DNA of 64,000 nt, taken from the NCBI GenBank assembly GCA_028293125.1, contig JAQGPJ010000103.1:146866-210865 (forward strand). Reading direction: 5' to 3'. Positions 1 to 8,773 of the stretch are shown piece after piece. Below the pieces are notes generated by a model that saw nothing but the letters and a program-made list of their open reading frames with translations, was not told the DNA's origin and did not search any database. The translations under genes and the position numbers were made by a program. Origin of the DNA: Verrucomicrobiales bacterium. Its GTDB lineage: Bacteria; Verrucomicrobiota; Verrucomicrobiia; Verrucomicrobiales; V1-33. Every line of letters starts with the position of its first letter. Positions within the stretch are counted from its first letter, which is position 1.

Positions 1-198
1 CGGAGTGGCGGGAGCCGGCGCTGCGGAGGGAACAGCCGTGGTAGTGGCGGCGTTCGTGTAAACAGAGGGCGTGGCGTTGCCGGTGCCTTCAGCCTTTGAC
101 AGCCCGGGAGCAGGCTTGTCGCAGCTGGTGACCGCGAAAGCAGTGAGGCAGGCCGTGGACAGCGTGACGGCAGCGCGGGAAAGAGAGCGTTTGTTCAT
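1..198 (-). CDS. Lipoprotein, N-terminal part (cut by window edge)
   Basis: The ATG at 196-198 on the minus strand opens a frame that runs off the left edge. It begins MNKRSLSRAAVTLSTACLTA and continues FAVTSCDKPAPG: a charged n-region, a hydrophobic stretch and a lipobox-like VTSC about residues 25-28, followed by a Pro/Ala/Thr-rich low-complexity segment. This is what a lipoprotein signal peptide looks like, so the protein is probably anchored in the envelope through its Cys. The start lies 27 bases after the stop of the Gfo/Idh gene, suggesting co-transcription. Only 66 residues are visible and no functional domain is included, so the role cannot be named. Confidence 0.6.
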   Translation of the reverse strand, partial: MNKRSLSRAAVTLSTACLTAFAVTSCDKPAPGLSKAEGTGNATPSVYTNAATTTAVPSAAPAPATP

Positions 199-225
199 TC
201 GTTGGAGAAAGGGTTTGGGAAAATC

Positions 226-1713
226 TCAGGCCACCTCAAAGTCGGATGGTTTGAACTCGATGCGTTTGCCGGTTTTAACAGCCTCGTTGATGTTGAGAAC
301 GGCCACCGCGCATTTGTAGGCTTCACTGACGGGGCAGTTCAGATCCGTCTGTTTGCCGCTGGCGCGCACTGTGTTGAAGAAGTTCTCCAAATGAAACTGA
401 TGCGGCGGTTTTTCGTCCATCTCCTTCGGCATCTGCGGCAGTTCGTAGGGGTCGGCGGGAATGGAGACCCGCACATCCTGCGTGCCCTCCGTGGCCATCC
501 ACTTTTCAGGCAGGTGCCAGGCAACCGGGCGCTCCCAGAACTTGTTGTAAATCGTGGCCGGGGGTTTGCGGATGTAGCCGGCGCGGGCCAAGGCCTCCCA
601 CTGGCCGATTTTGCCGGAGGTGGTGTCCTTCTCGCGGTAAACCTGGTTGTAAACCGGCTGCTCGGAGATGGCAATCGTGCCCTCCACACCCATCACTTTT
701 TCGTAGTAGTTCTGGGATCCGTTGGTGGTCAGCACCTGGTAAAGACCGCGCACCAGATTGGTTTTGGGTTTGTCACCCTCCATCACCGGCACGCCGTTGT
801 CATACAACGGCATGTCGTATTCATACACCACCATCGCGGTGTCGAGGTGCTCGTAGGAGAACTTGCCTTTGCCACTGGGGAGCATACGGTCCTTGTAGTA
901 GTCCAAGCCGCCGGAGGCCACCATGGCACGGGGCGTGGTGCCGGTGATCCAGTTGAAAATATCGATTTGGTGGGCTCCGAGATCGGAGATCGGGCCTCCG
1001 CCGTATTTGTGGAACCAGCGCCAGTTCGTGTATTCGAACATGTCCTTGTAGCCATGGGCCTTCAGCACATCCTCGGGAATCCCGCCTTTGACTTCAAAGG
1101 GAGGCTTCACCGAGCGGTTCCACTGTCCGTAAAGGGTCGTGATTTGTCCGAGCAGATTCTTCTGACGGAGCAGGGTGTTGCGCATGAACTGGTAGCGCGG
1201 ATTGCTCCGGCGCTGGTGGCCGATCTGGAGCAGCTTGCCGGTTTCCCGCTGGGCGCGCACCATATCCTTGGCGGCGTCCAGGTTATTGGACATCATCTTT
1301 TCACAATAGACCTGCTTGCCGGCCTGAAGCCCCATGCGGGTGAAGGGGGCGTGCAGCCAGTCCGGAGTGGCAATCAGCAGGCAGTCGATCTCCGGATGCG
1401 CCTTGAGCATGTCCTCCAGCAGGGTGTAAATTTTGACATCGCTGCCAATGGTCCGGGCCATGGACTTGGCCTTGACCTCCCAAAGATCGCAGACCGCCAC
1501 AAATTTGAGGCCGGGAATGCGCAGAGCGCTTGTTTTCAGCACACCGCCCTGGCTGCCGCAGCCCACAAGGGCCACGTTGAGGGTGTCGGAGGGACCGGCG
1601 GCATGGGCCGCCATTTTGGAATAGCTCAGCGCTGCACCGGTGGCGGCGGTGTTCCGCAGAAACCGCCGGCGGGTGAGATCCGGTTTACCGGAACTGGAAT
1701 TTAGAGGTGTCAT
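226..1713 (-). CDS. Tat-exported Gfo/Idh/MocA family oxidoreductase
   Basis: A 495-residue protein. The N-terminus has a twin-arginine signal (DLTRRRFLRN, then a hydrophobic stretch to AHA), so it is probably exported folded with its nucleotide. A Rossmann nucleotide-binding motif follows (NVALVGCGSQGG, about residue 45), then the EKMMSNN segment equivalent to the EKP motif of the family, and the C-terminal Gfo/Idh alpha/beta domain (GGGPISDLGAHQID region). Family members oxidise or reduce sugars, inositols and related compounds with NAD(P); the substrate here cannot be read. The start at 1713 was chosen because it places the Tat motif close to the N-terminus; an upstream extension to 1785 is possible but adds no signal-like sequence. 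It lies between a DoxX-like gene and a lipoprotein gene on the same strand. Confidence 0.88.
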   Translation of the reverse strand: MTPLNSSSGKPDLTRRRFLRNTAATGAALSYSKMAAHAAGPSDTLNVALVGCGSQGGVLKTSALRIPGLKFVAVCDLWEVKAKSMARTIGSDVKIYTLLEDMLKAHPEIDCLLIATPDWLHAPFTRMGLQAGKQVYCEKMMSNNLDAAKDMVRAQRETGKLLQIGHQRRSNPRYQFMRNTLLRQKNLLGQITTLYGQWNRSVKPPFEVKGGIPEDVLKAHGYKDMFEYTNWRWFHKYGGGPISDLGAHQIDIFNWITGTTPRAMVASGGLDYYKDRMLPSGKGKFSYEHLDTAMVVYEYDMPLYDNGVPVMEGDKPKTNLVRGLYQVLTTNGSQNYYEKVMGVEGTIAISEQPVYNQVYREKDTTSGKIGQWEALARAGYIRKPPATIYNKFWERPVAWHLPEKWMATEGTQDVRVSIPADPYELPQMPKEMDEKPPHQFHLENFFNTVRASGKQTDLNCPVSEAYKCAVAVLNINEAVKTGKRIEFKPSDFEVA

Positions 1714-1810
1714 AATCAAACGCGTGGGGATTGGTTGAAAGAGAGGGTGCGGAGGCGCATGAACAGCATGGCAAGCGCCGCGCACCCGTTTCCCTGGTTC
1801 CCAATTTTGA

Positions 1811-2449
1811 TCAGAAGCGGGTGATGGCGAAGCGGTTGTATTTCAGAGTGGCGGCGGCAAGGGCCACCATCAGGACGTAGTTGGAAAGCAGGGAGATATA
1901 CTGGTTGTCCGGCAGGGTGGCCTGGCCGATGACCAGACTGATCCAGATGAAGCCTCCCAGGAACAAACCGAGGCGGTTGAAGAGGCCCAGCAGGATCATG
2001 CCGCCGGAGACCAGCATCAGGTAGGGGAGCGCCTGGGCGTAATAGGAGAAAATGTAGCTGAGGAAGTTGGTGATGCGGACTCCGCCTTTGAGGGTCTCCG
2101 CGGTTCCTGTCTGCTCGTTCAGCACCTGTTTGTCCATGAAGGTTCCAAACTGGAAGAGGTCGGCATTGTTGAAACCGCCGTGCTCATACACCGTTTTGCC
2201 CACCGACAGCCAGCGCCCGTTTTTGACAACCTCGCCGCTCTGGGGATCCTTTTCATCGTGCCAGTAGCTGAAACTGTAATTGTACGGGGCCTCCGGGCTT
2301 TTGAACTTGTCCACGCCGGCCAGCAGGAGAAGCATCCCCACCAGCACCCGCAGAAGCAGATAAGCCACCGTCTTTCCTGAGAATGGAAGGGGGATGCGCT
2401 CATCGGAGGCATCAGTGACAATGGTGACAGAAGAGGGGTCCTTGGCCAT
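1811..2449 (-). CDS. DoxX-like integral membrane protein
   Basis: A 212-residue membrane protein. A first hydrophobic helix (TVAYLLLRVLVGMLLLLAGVDKF, about residues 27-50) is followed by a hydrophilic loop of some 80 residues, then three further hydrophobic segments (ALPYLMLVSGGMILLG, LGLFLGGFIWISLVIG, SLLSNYVLMVALAAATL). The helix-GxDKF start and four-helix pattern fit DoxX/DoxD-like proteins, which are linked to quinone-dependent respiratory modules in some organisms. The large extramembrane loop is longer than in the simplest family members. It is first in a minus-strand operon with the Gfo/Idh gene 97 bases downstream; the pairing suggests the oxidoreductase may pass electrons to a membrane component, which is inference. 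Confidence 0.65.
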   Translation of the reverse strand: MAKDPSSVTIVTDASDERIPLPFSGKTVAYLLLRVLVGMLLLLAGVDKFKSPEAPYNYSFSYWHDEKDPQSGEVVKNGRWLSVGKTVYEHGGFNNADLFQFGTFMDKQVLNEQTGTAETLKGGVRITNFLSYIFSYYAQALPYLMLVSGGMILLGLFNRLGLFLGGFIWISLVIGQATLPDNQYISLLSNYVLMVALAAATLKYNRFAITRF

Positions 2450-2731
2450 GAGGTGAATGGAATTCGTTGAAAACAGAAATCAGGTGAACGTCGAGTGTGT
2501 GCGGCGTTTATCAGAAAATCCAGAGCAAATGTCGCTTCCCGGACCCGGCGGGATGCGTGGAATCGCAACTTATTTACAGGATTTCATATTGGGCCTGTTG
2601 GGCTTAATCCCTTCCCAGGATTATTCATGAAAACCGGTCCGCATACCGTGTTTCCCGCGCATGAAGGCACTGCCCGGTGGGAAACCCCGGAAACAATTTA
2701 TGGTTCCTCCAAAAGCGGCCGCGGAAGCGGA

Positions 2732-3884
2732 TTACCCCAAGTCGTCGTCCCCGCTGCTGTCCGCGGTGCGGCCCCGCAGCTTGGCCTCGATGAAGGGATC
2801 GATATCGCCATCCATCACCGAGGACACCGAGCCTGTGCTTTGTCCGGTGCGGTGGTCCTTCACAAGCTGATAGGGTTGGAAAACGTAGGAGCGGATCTGG
2901 CTGCCCCAGGCAATTTCCCCTTTCTCGCTGTAATAACGATCGCTGTCGGCGCGCTTTTTGTCCTGCTGCATCTGGTACAGCTTGGCGCGCAGCATGCTTA
3001 GGGCCATCTCCTGATTCTTTCCCTGGGAGCGGGCGACCTGGGAGGCTACGATGATGCCAGTAGGGATGTGCGTCAGACGCACGGCGGTCTCCACCTTGTT
3101 GACGTTCTGGCCGCCCTTGCCGCCGGAGCGGTAGGTGTCGCGCTTCAGGTCAACATCGCGGATTTCGATCTCCCCGTCATCCTCGACCTCCGGCACCACG
3201 TCCACGCTGCAGAAGGAGGTGTGCCGGCGGCTTTGGGAATCGAACGGGGAAATGCGCACCAGCCGGTGCACCCCGCGCTCGTTCTGAAGATAACCGTAGG
3301 CGAACTGTCCTGTCACCTTCATGGTTACGGAGCGGTAGCCGGCCCCTTCCCCCTCGGTAAAGTCCATCAGTTCCACCTCCATGCCCTTGCGCTCCGCCCA
3401 GCGGGCAAACATGCGGTAAAGCATTTCCGCCCAGTCCTGGGACTCGGTGCCGCCGGCTCCGGCGTGGATGTTGAGGAAGGCGTTGGAGGAGTCCTGGGAG
3501 CCGGCCATCAGGGTGACCAGCTCAAACTCGGACAGCTCCCTCTCCAGTTCGTGAAATTCCGAGCGTGCCTCGAGTCTGAGCGCGGGATCGTCATCCTCGC
3601 GGGCCATCTCCAGCAGAACATCAAAATCCGCCAGCCGGGTGGCTAGTTTTTTGAAGGTCTCCAGCTTCCGCTGGACCTTGGTGCGTTCGGAAAGCACGGC
3701 GTCCTTGGCCACGTGTCCCTGCTCCCAGAATCCCGGGACCGTCATTTTCGCCTCCAGTTCCGCTGAGCGGGATTCAAGGGCGGGCAGGTCAAAGATACCT
3801 CCGGAGTTCGCTCAGCCTGCTTTTCAGCAGGGCCGGGTCGAACGCCTGGAGGTCGATCGCTAAGGCTTTGTTGGTGGAGTCCAT
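2732..3884 (-). CDS. prfB: Peptide chain release factor 2 (programmed +1 frameshift)
   Basis: RF2 recognises UGA and UAA stop codons and triggers peptidyl-tRNA hydrolysis through its GGQ loop, visible here as [20 protein letters not shown]. Translation starts at the ATG at 3882-3884 ([13 protein letters not shown]) and reaches an in-frame UGA at 3789-3791 after 31 codons. A +1 shift at CTT continues as [24 protein letters not shown] to the stop at 2732, giving about 383 residues. The site reads CGGAGG-TAT-CTT-TGA-C: the same slippery codon, stop context and Shine-Dalgarno-like element at the same spacing as the classical prfB autoregulatory site. When RF2 is scarce the ribosome pauses at UGA and shifts. 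An annotation starting at the ATG at 3745 would miss 46 residues. Confidence 0.95.
3786..3800 (-). promoter_or_regulatory. prfB: prfB programmed +1 frameshift site
   Basis: On the minus strand the bases read AGGTATCTTTGAC, preceded by CGG. The UGA is codon 32 of the zero frame, CUU is the slippery codon, and GGAGG three bases upstream of CUU is the stimulatory Shine-Dalgarno-like element. Both flanking frames encode the family-typical RF2 N-terminus, so this is not a sequencing error. Confidence 0.93.
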
Positions 3885-4602
3885 CGGGAACGTGAATTAT
3901 ACACCTGATTCCCGGGGCGCAAGGCGGATTCGTTTTCCATTCCGGAAAAGGGTGGTTTTAAGTTTCAAGCCGAACGGGGATGGCGGGAGAGTGTCCCAAG
4001 TGAAGGGAGTGGCGACCAAACCTGTCCCTCTTTGAAAACCTGCGGACATCTCACAAGCGAAGTGGGAGCACGGATTGAAAACAGAGCCAGTCGGTGAGGC
4101 TGGTGGGGTCAGGCAAGTTTCAGGGTCGACCTCAAGACCGTCCCCATTTAAGCAATTCAGAATGAACGAATTAAGAGGAAATTTCCCGGGCGGGGCCAGT
4201 TTTTCGGGCACTCAGGCGCTATACAGGAAGAATATATTTCTTTTTTTTAAATATTTTTCCATAGAAGAAAGGGGCTAACCGGCCCCATCCGGCCTCATCC
4301 AAGTTAATCCATTGAAATCTAACTCATTACGTGGGTCCAACCCCTGCCGGAAAGTCGACCCCATCCGGCCCCATCCGTTGGGACGCGGGCAGGAGTCACC
4401 CCGTCATCAGTGGCGACGGATCCGGCAGGGGCACGCCGGGGGGCGGTGACCACAGCGCCCTCATTTTCCCTGAAACCGCTGGCACTCAACGGCTGAGGGG
4501 TGGTGCTGAATTCAGGGTGAAGCGGGGTTCCGGCCCGATGCCTGCGGCGGCTCCGCGCCGCACGGATGGCAACTGCTGGTTCCGCATGCCCATCCTTTCC
4601 AC
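3885..4602. other. Non-coding interval with short repeats
   Basis: No convincing gene. An AT-rich tract with a run of T then A lies near 4230-4262. The words CCGGCCCCATCC and CCGGCCTCATCC occur near 4279-4300 and again near 4360-4377. On the minus strand around 4130-4150 there is AAATGGGGACGGTCTTGAGG, and near 4019-4031 AGAGGGACAGG; such phrases resemble the borders of REP-type elements associated with Y1 transposases, but no transposase is present. An open frame at 3897-4211 (minus) has no recognisable protein features. Confidence 0.35.
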
Positions 4603-5355
4603 TCAGGGCTTCTTCAACTCCAAAGTCGATTCCCCGATCACTTTTTTGCCGCCGGGCTCATAGCGGGTGACATCCATGGACTTGAGCATGGTGGAGCCGT
4701 TGACCTTCATACCGGCGGTGACGGCGCATTCCTTGATGGGCTTGCCCTCCCAGTCATAGCACACCACCTTCAGCAGCGCGCCGCTCTCCTTTTCAGCGTA
4801 GATCCGAACCAGACCGTAGTCCCCGATTTTCCGGGGCGAGTAGAGATCCACGACATAACACTTCCGGGTTTTGACCGTCTCCTCGAGCGGCTGCTTGATG
4901 CGCCGCGGCCAGTAGAGGTATCGGGAGGTGATGTCGTCATAGGTTAGGTCCGTTCCCCGGATGCTCTCGCTGTAGCGCTTGTCCGGCACCGGCACCAGCT
5001 TGCGGGATCCTGGCGTAGTCTCCGTCAGCTGCGATCCTTTTTCGTTGATATTCAGGCTGATGGTCTGCGGGGGATTGGTGAACTGGAAGCTGATCAGGTC
5101 GGCCTTCAGAGTCAGGGTGAAGGGAACGGTTTTGCTGTCCTTGGTCAGTTCCCCCTGGAGCACGGCATCGCGCAGCGCCCGGCTTTCCTGCACCTTTTTG
5201 ATGATCTGGTCCGCCGTGATTTCTCCGGACACCGCCTGCGGAGTCTCCTGGGCCCGGACCACCGTGGCCATTGGTGCGGGCATCACCGTGAGACCGCAGG
5301 CCAGCAGCACGGCGGGCACGGAACGGGCGGCGGGCGGAAGGGTGGCTGTTCTCAT
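4603..5355 (-). CDS. Secreted LolA-like (outer membrane lipoprotein-sorting type) protein
   Basis: A 250-residue protein with a long signal peptide (MRTATLPPAARSVPAVLLAC to MPAPMATVVRAQ). The mature part begins EITADQIIKKVQESRALRDA and contains alternating beta strands with lipid-facing hydrophobics (FTLTLKADLISFQF, YWPRRIKQPLEETVKTRKCYVVDLYSP, LKVVCYDWEGKPIKE, STMLKSMDVTRYEPGGKKVIGESTLELK). This order, ending in a strand that reports 'mode of change' of the field, matches the LolA/MucB-like half-barrel proteins often annotated as outer membrane lipoprotein-sorting proteins. Those bind acyl chains in the periplasm. The start at 5355 gives a proper signal peptide; an extension to 5466 would put 37 non-hydrophobic residues in front of it. 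It is monocistronic as far as can be seen. Confidence 0.65.
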   Translation of the reverse strand: MRTATLPPAARSVPAVLLACGLTVMPAPMATVVRAQETPQAVSGEITADQIIKKVQESRALRDAVLQGELTKDSKTVPFTLTLKADLISFQFTNPPQTISLNINEKGSQLTETTPGSRKLVPVPDKRYSESIRGTDLTYDDITSRYLYWPRRIKQPLEETVKTRKCYVVDLYSPRKIGDYGLVRIYAEKESGALLKVVCYDWEGKPIKECAVTAGMKVNGSTMLKSMDVTRYEPGGKKVIGESTLELKKP

Positions 5356-5601
5356 GGTGCGGGGATTCAGGGGGAGATGAAGTGCGGAATCAATCAGTGG
5401 CGGAATTCTCCGACTGCAAGTGTTAAAAAACCTGCACAAACTACGGTTCGGAAAATGGAAAGTCAAGGTGTCCTGTCCTTGCCGGATTTAAGACGGTCCT
5501 GAGCCGGGTTTTCTTCAATGGCACCGCCGGCAGTCCGGACAGAAGCACAATCCGCCTCTGTCGGGACAGCGTCCAATGGCGGACAACAACTCCCGCCGGG
5601 C

Positions 5602-7314
5602 TTACGCCTGCATACCGGTCACCAGCCGGACCATGGCGTCAAAGCACTCCAGCGTGTAGGGCTTGGGCAGAAAACCCGCAAAGCCGAGTGCGCGGAAACA
5701 CTCAGCATCCCCGTGCTGCCCGCTGGTCGCCACCACGCGGGCCTCGGGATGCATGCGCCGTATGAAATCGAAAACCTCAAAGCCATTCCGGCCGCAGCGG
5801 AGGTTCAAATCCAGAAGCGTCAGGCCAAAAGGATTCTGGGCGTGCAGACGGTTTTTGTAAAACTGCAGCGCCTCATCACTGGTGGCCGCGGTGACAACAT
5901 CAAATCCCCGGCTGCGGGCGATCTGGGCCAGCACCCGGAGCATTCCCTTTTCATCATCCACCACCAGCAGGGAGAGCGGCGGGCAGCCCACCGTTTTGGG
6001 CGTGCCCGGCTGCAGGGTGCCAGCCTCCATGGACTGGGCAGGCACCGGCTCCGCAGCCGGCATCCCCGGGAAATCCATGCAGGAACCGGCCTGAGGTTCA
6101 AATCCGGGCCTGGCCGCCCCCGCCCCAGCCTCCTGACAGGGCAGATAAAGGATAAACTCCGTGCCCACGAGCACCCGGCTGCGCACCATGATCTCGCCCC
6201 CGTGTTCACGGATGATTTTATAGCAAATACACAGTCCGCAGCCGTTGCCCTCCGGCTTGGTGGTGAAGTGGCTGTGGAAAAGATGCCGGCGGTGCTCCTC
6301 CGGAATGCCCGGACCCCAGTCGCGCACGCTGATCTGGATGTAGGGTCCCGGCGGCAGGGCCACGGAACCGCCCTCATTCACCTGAAAATTCACGGCGCGG
6401 ACGCGCAGCTGTCCACCGTCCGGCATGGCCTGGCAGGCATTGCGGATGAGGTTGATCATCACCTGTTCCAGCTGGCTTTCATTCCCATGCACACTCCCCA
6501 GGTTCGGATCCGCCACCAGTTTGGCGCGGATATTCTGCGAAGAAGTCGCCAAGCGCATGACACGGCCCAGCAGACTGACGGGTGAAAAGAGGGTGTGGAC
6601 CACGGGCCGGGGCCGGAAGCAGTCCAGAAAATCCTTGGCCAGAGCCGAGGCCCGCCGGATGGATGCCAGCGCCTCGCCCAGCCCTTCAAAAAGATCCCCC
6701 TGGGGAGGCATGGCCCGCAGGGCCAGCTGGACGGGGAGGAGAATCGTGGCCAGCGCGTTGTTGAATTCATGAGCCACATGCCGGGCGGTTTCCCGCACAT
6801 TCTCAATCATTCCGTCCTGGGTGCCCGCCATTTCCGCAGGGGCATGGGCATTGGGCCCAACAGGAACAGCCGTCTCCACGCCGCCAGCCGCCGGGTCACG
6901 CTCCGCGGGGGCCGCGGAGAAAGTCAGAATGACACTGAGAATCTCCCCGGTCTGCTTTTCATGGGCCGCCTGAGCCAAGGCATTCATGAGCGGTGCCCCG
7001 GCAGTCCGGAACTGCATCGGACAGGAGGACGGCTGACCCTGAAAAGCGGTTTTAAGCGCTTTCTGCACCTCCTGCCACGACTCCGGCGTCAGCAGGGCCT
7101 GCAGGGAGGTTTTGGCCAGTTCCGGCAATGGAATTCCCGTCCATCCGAGGGCGGCGGCGTTTCCCCAGACCATGACAGGTCCTTGAATGGCCCCAATCCC
7201 GGACTGAAGAATCAGCACCCCGTCCGACACCTGATCAAGTGCCCGGCGGAAATGATAATTGACAGCCCGCGTGAGGTCAGCCGGCGGAGCATGATGGACG
7301 ACGGGCGCGGACAA
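5602..7314 (-). CDS. Hybrid sensor histidine kinase with C-terminal receiver
   Basis: A 570-residue soluble signalling protein. Residues about 20-130 form a PAS-like domain (ALDQVSDGVLILQSG, VWGNAAALGWTG). The phospho-acceptor His is in ETARHVAHEFNNALATILLP (about residue 180). The ATPase follows with its N box (NLIRNACQAMPDGG), G1 (VRDWGPGIPEEHRRHLF) and G2 (TTKPEGNGCGLCICYKIIREHGG). A receiver ends the protein: LLVVDDEKGM (about 447), phosphorylatable Asp in LTLLDLNL (about 500) and Lys in GFLPKPY. No transmembrane segment, so it senses a cytoplasmic cue. The only usable start is TTG at 7314; an in-frame TAG lies about 45 bases upstream. No response regulator gene is adjacent. Confidence 0.88.
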   Translation of the reverse strand: MSAPVVHHAPPADLTRAVNYHFRRALDQVSDGVLILQSGIGAIQGPVMVWGNAAALGWTGIPLPELAKTSLQALLTPESWQEVQKALKTAFQGQPSSCPMQFRTAGAPLMNALAQAAHEKQTGEILSVILTFSAAPAERDPAAGGVETAVPVGPNAHAPAEMAGTQDGMIENVRETARHVAHEFNNALATILLPVQLALRAMPPQGDLFEGLGEALASIRRASALAKDFLDCFRPRPVVHTLFSPVSLLGRVMRLATSSQNIRAKLVADPNLGSVHGNESQLEQVMINLIRNACQAMPDGGQLRVRAVNFQVNEGGSVALPPGPYIQISVRDWGPGIPEEHRRHLFHSHFTTKPEGNGCGLCICYKIIREHGGEIMVRSRVLVGTEFILYLPCQEAGAGAARPGFEPQAGSCMDFPGMPAAEPVPAQSMEAGTLQPGTPKTVGCPPLSLLVVDDEKGMLRVLAQIARSRGFDVVTAATSDEALQFYKNRLHAQNPFGLTLLDLNLRCGRNGFEVFDFIRRMHPEARVVATSGQHGDAECFRALGFAGFLPKPYTLECFDAMVRLVTGMQA

Positions 7315-7421
7315 AGGTGAAAAAGATGTAAAAGCCTGAGGGGGGCTGGCCCACTATAGTGCAATGTCCCGCTCCTACAAATGGTAGGTAGAGAAAAAGA
7401 TGATGAGCCCATAAGGGATTA

Positions 7422-7441
7422 TAATTTCCATATGGAGATTA
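7422..7441. promoter_or_regulatory. 20-bp near-perfect palindrome upstream of the hybrid kinase gene
   Basis: The core TCCATATGGA (7427-7436) is a perfect palindrome and the symmetry extends outwards to TAATT/GATTA with one mismatched pair. It lies about 110 bases upstream of the kinase start and 130 bases after nuoC, in an AT-rich gap. This is typical of a dimeric regulator operator; the binding protein is unknown. Confidence 0.35.
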
Positions 7442-7573
7442 CCATTTCATAACCACAGCCGTTTTCCATACTGTTCACCTGAACTAACTGTGAGGCAAAA
7501 TTCCACCATGCCTTGCTGTTTGCACCAAATCAGCCATCCACCGAAGGACCATTTCCGCAAAAAATCCCGGTTT

Positions 7574-8146
7574 TCAGGATTCGCCTTTGGCGCGCGGCTC
7601 TCCGGCAACGCGGTCCTGCGCTCCCGCGCTGGTCACAAACGGTCCCCCCGCCAGCGGCGCGGTCCCGGTGAAGGCCACATCCGGGACCTCCGTAGGCTTG
7701 CCGGCCAAGGGGAAGTCCTTCCGCAGCGGGAAGTAGGGATAGCCGTCCCACATGAGGATGCGCCGGAGGTCCGGGTGCCCCGTGAAGGTGATGCCCATCA
7801 TGTCGTAAATCTCGCGCTCATGCCAATCCGCCGTGGGCCAGAGATGGCTGACGGTGTCCACACGGACGTCATCCTCGGCCACGGACACTTTCACCCGCAG
7901 GTGGGATTTGCCCGTGAGGGAGTAAAGCTCGTACACCACCTGATACCGGGGGTCCTCCCCCATGTTGTCCACGCTGCTGACATCCAGCAGTAGATCGTAG
8001 GCCAATTCCCCTTTGAGGTAGGACATCACGGGCACCAGCGACTCCAAGGCCACCACCACAGTGGTTTCACGGCGGAACTCCGTGACGGAGATCACGGAGG
8101 AAGAGAACTTTTCCTGGAGAGCGAGAGCGGACTCGGCAGCGGTCAT
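7574..8146 (-). CDS. nuoC: NADH-quinone oxidoreductase subunit C
   Basis: A 190-residue protein with the 30-kDa subunit signature: YDLLLDVSSVDNMGEDPRYQVVYELYS, then TVSHLWPTADWHEREIYDMMGITFTGHPDLRRILMWDGYPYFPLRKDFPL. NuoC belongs to the peripheral arm of complex I, next to NuoD and NuoB, and helps form the quinone-access region. The C-terminal 35 residues are a low-complexity tail. It follows nuoB by 96 bases on the same strand, but nuoD, the usual next gene, is not here: a 250-base gap leads to an unrelated kinase. Confidence 0.95.
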   Translation of the reverse strand: MTAAESALALQEKFSSSVISVTEFRRETTVVVALESLVPVMSYLKGELAYDLLLDVSSVDNMGEDPRYQVVYELYSLTGKSHLRVKVSVAEDDVRVDTVSHLWPTADWHEREIYDMMGITFTGHPDLRRILMWDGYPYFPLRKDFPLAGKPTEVPDVAFTGTAPLAGGPFVTSAGAQDRVAGEPRAKGES

Positions 8147-8242
8147 GGACGGGGTGGGAATCGGGGATTGAACAGATGGATGCGGGCAGGCACCATACGG
8201 CGCGGTGCCGGTGCTTAGGGCGGCAGGCAGCGTGACAGGAAC

Positions 8243-8773
8243 CTAGTCACGCAGGGAGGCAAAAAATTCTTTCTTTTGCTCCACCACCGATTTCTCCCCC
8301 TGAATTTTTCTCTGCAGGCGCATGAAGCCGTCGATCAGCGCCTCCGGACGGGGAGGACAGCCGGAAATATAGACATCCACCGGGATCAGCCGGTCAATGC
8401 CCTGCAGCACCGCGTAGCTGCGGTACATCCCGCCGCTCGACGCGCAGGCCCCCATGGCGATGCACCATTTCGGCTCCGGCATCTGATCCCAGATGCGCTT
8501 CACCGCCAGCGCCATCTTGTAGGTCACGGTGCCGGCCACGATCATCACATCCGCTTGGCGGGGGGAAAAACGCATCACCTCCGCGCCGAAACGCGCGATA
8601 TCAAACCGGCTGGAGGCCGTCGCCATGAGTTCGATCGCGCAGCAGGCCAAACCCATGGGCATGGGCCAGAGGGAGTTTTTCCGCATCCAGTTGATGGCGG
8701 CATCCAACTGCGTGAAAATGATATTCCCCTCGATCTTCGAATCGTAGGCGGCATGGGCGGTCTCAATGGACAT
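8243..8773 (-). CDS. nuoB: NADH-quinone oxidoreductase subunit B
   Basis: A 176-residue protein carrying the ligands of the terminal iron-sulfur cluster N2: the Cys pair in [13 protein letters not shown], the third Cys in [11 protein letters not shown] and the fourth in [14 protein letters not shown]. NuoB delivers electrons from the N2 cluster to quinone. The start at 8773 ([13 protein letters not shown]) gives the normal family length; an in-frame extension to 8989 is not family-like. It is first in a two-gene nuoB-nuoC unit. nuoA is not upstream: the 900 bases before it hold no gene that could be identified, so these two subunits are encoded apart from the rest of complex I. Confidence 0.96.
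   Translation of the reverse strand: MSIETAHAAYDSKIEGNIIFTQLDAAINWMRKNSLWPMPMGLACCAIELMATASSRFDIARFGAEVMRFSPRQADVMIVAGTVTYKMALAVKRIWDQMPEPKWCIAMGACASSGGMYRSYAVLQGIDRLIPVDVYISGCPPRPEALIDGFMRLQRKIQGEKSVVEQKKEFFASLRD

Noticed and set aside
202..1704. 500-codon open frame on the plus strand
   Set aside because: It lies antisense to the Gfo/Idh gene and its translation is a low-complexity His/Val/Gly-rich shadow without motifs.
3897..4211. 104-residue frame on the minus strand
   Set aside because: Overlaps repeat-like sequence, no recognisable features, and lies just upstream of the prfB start.
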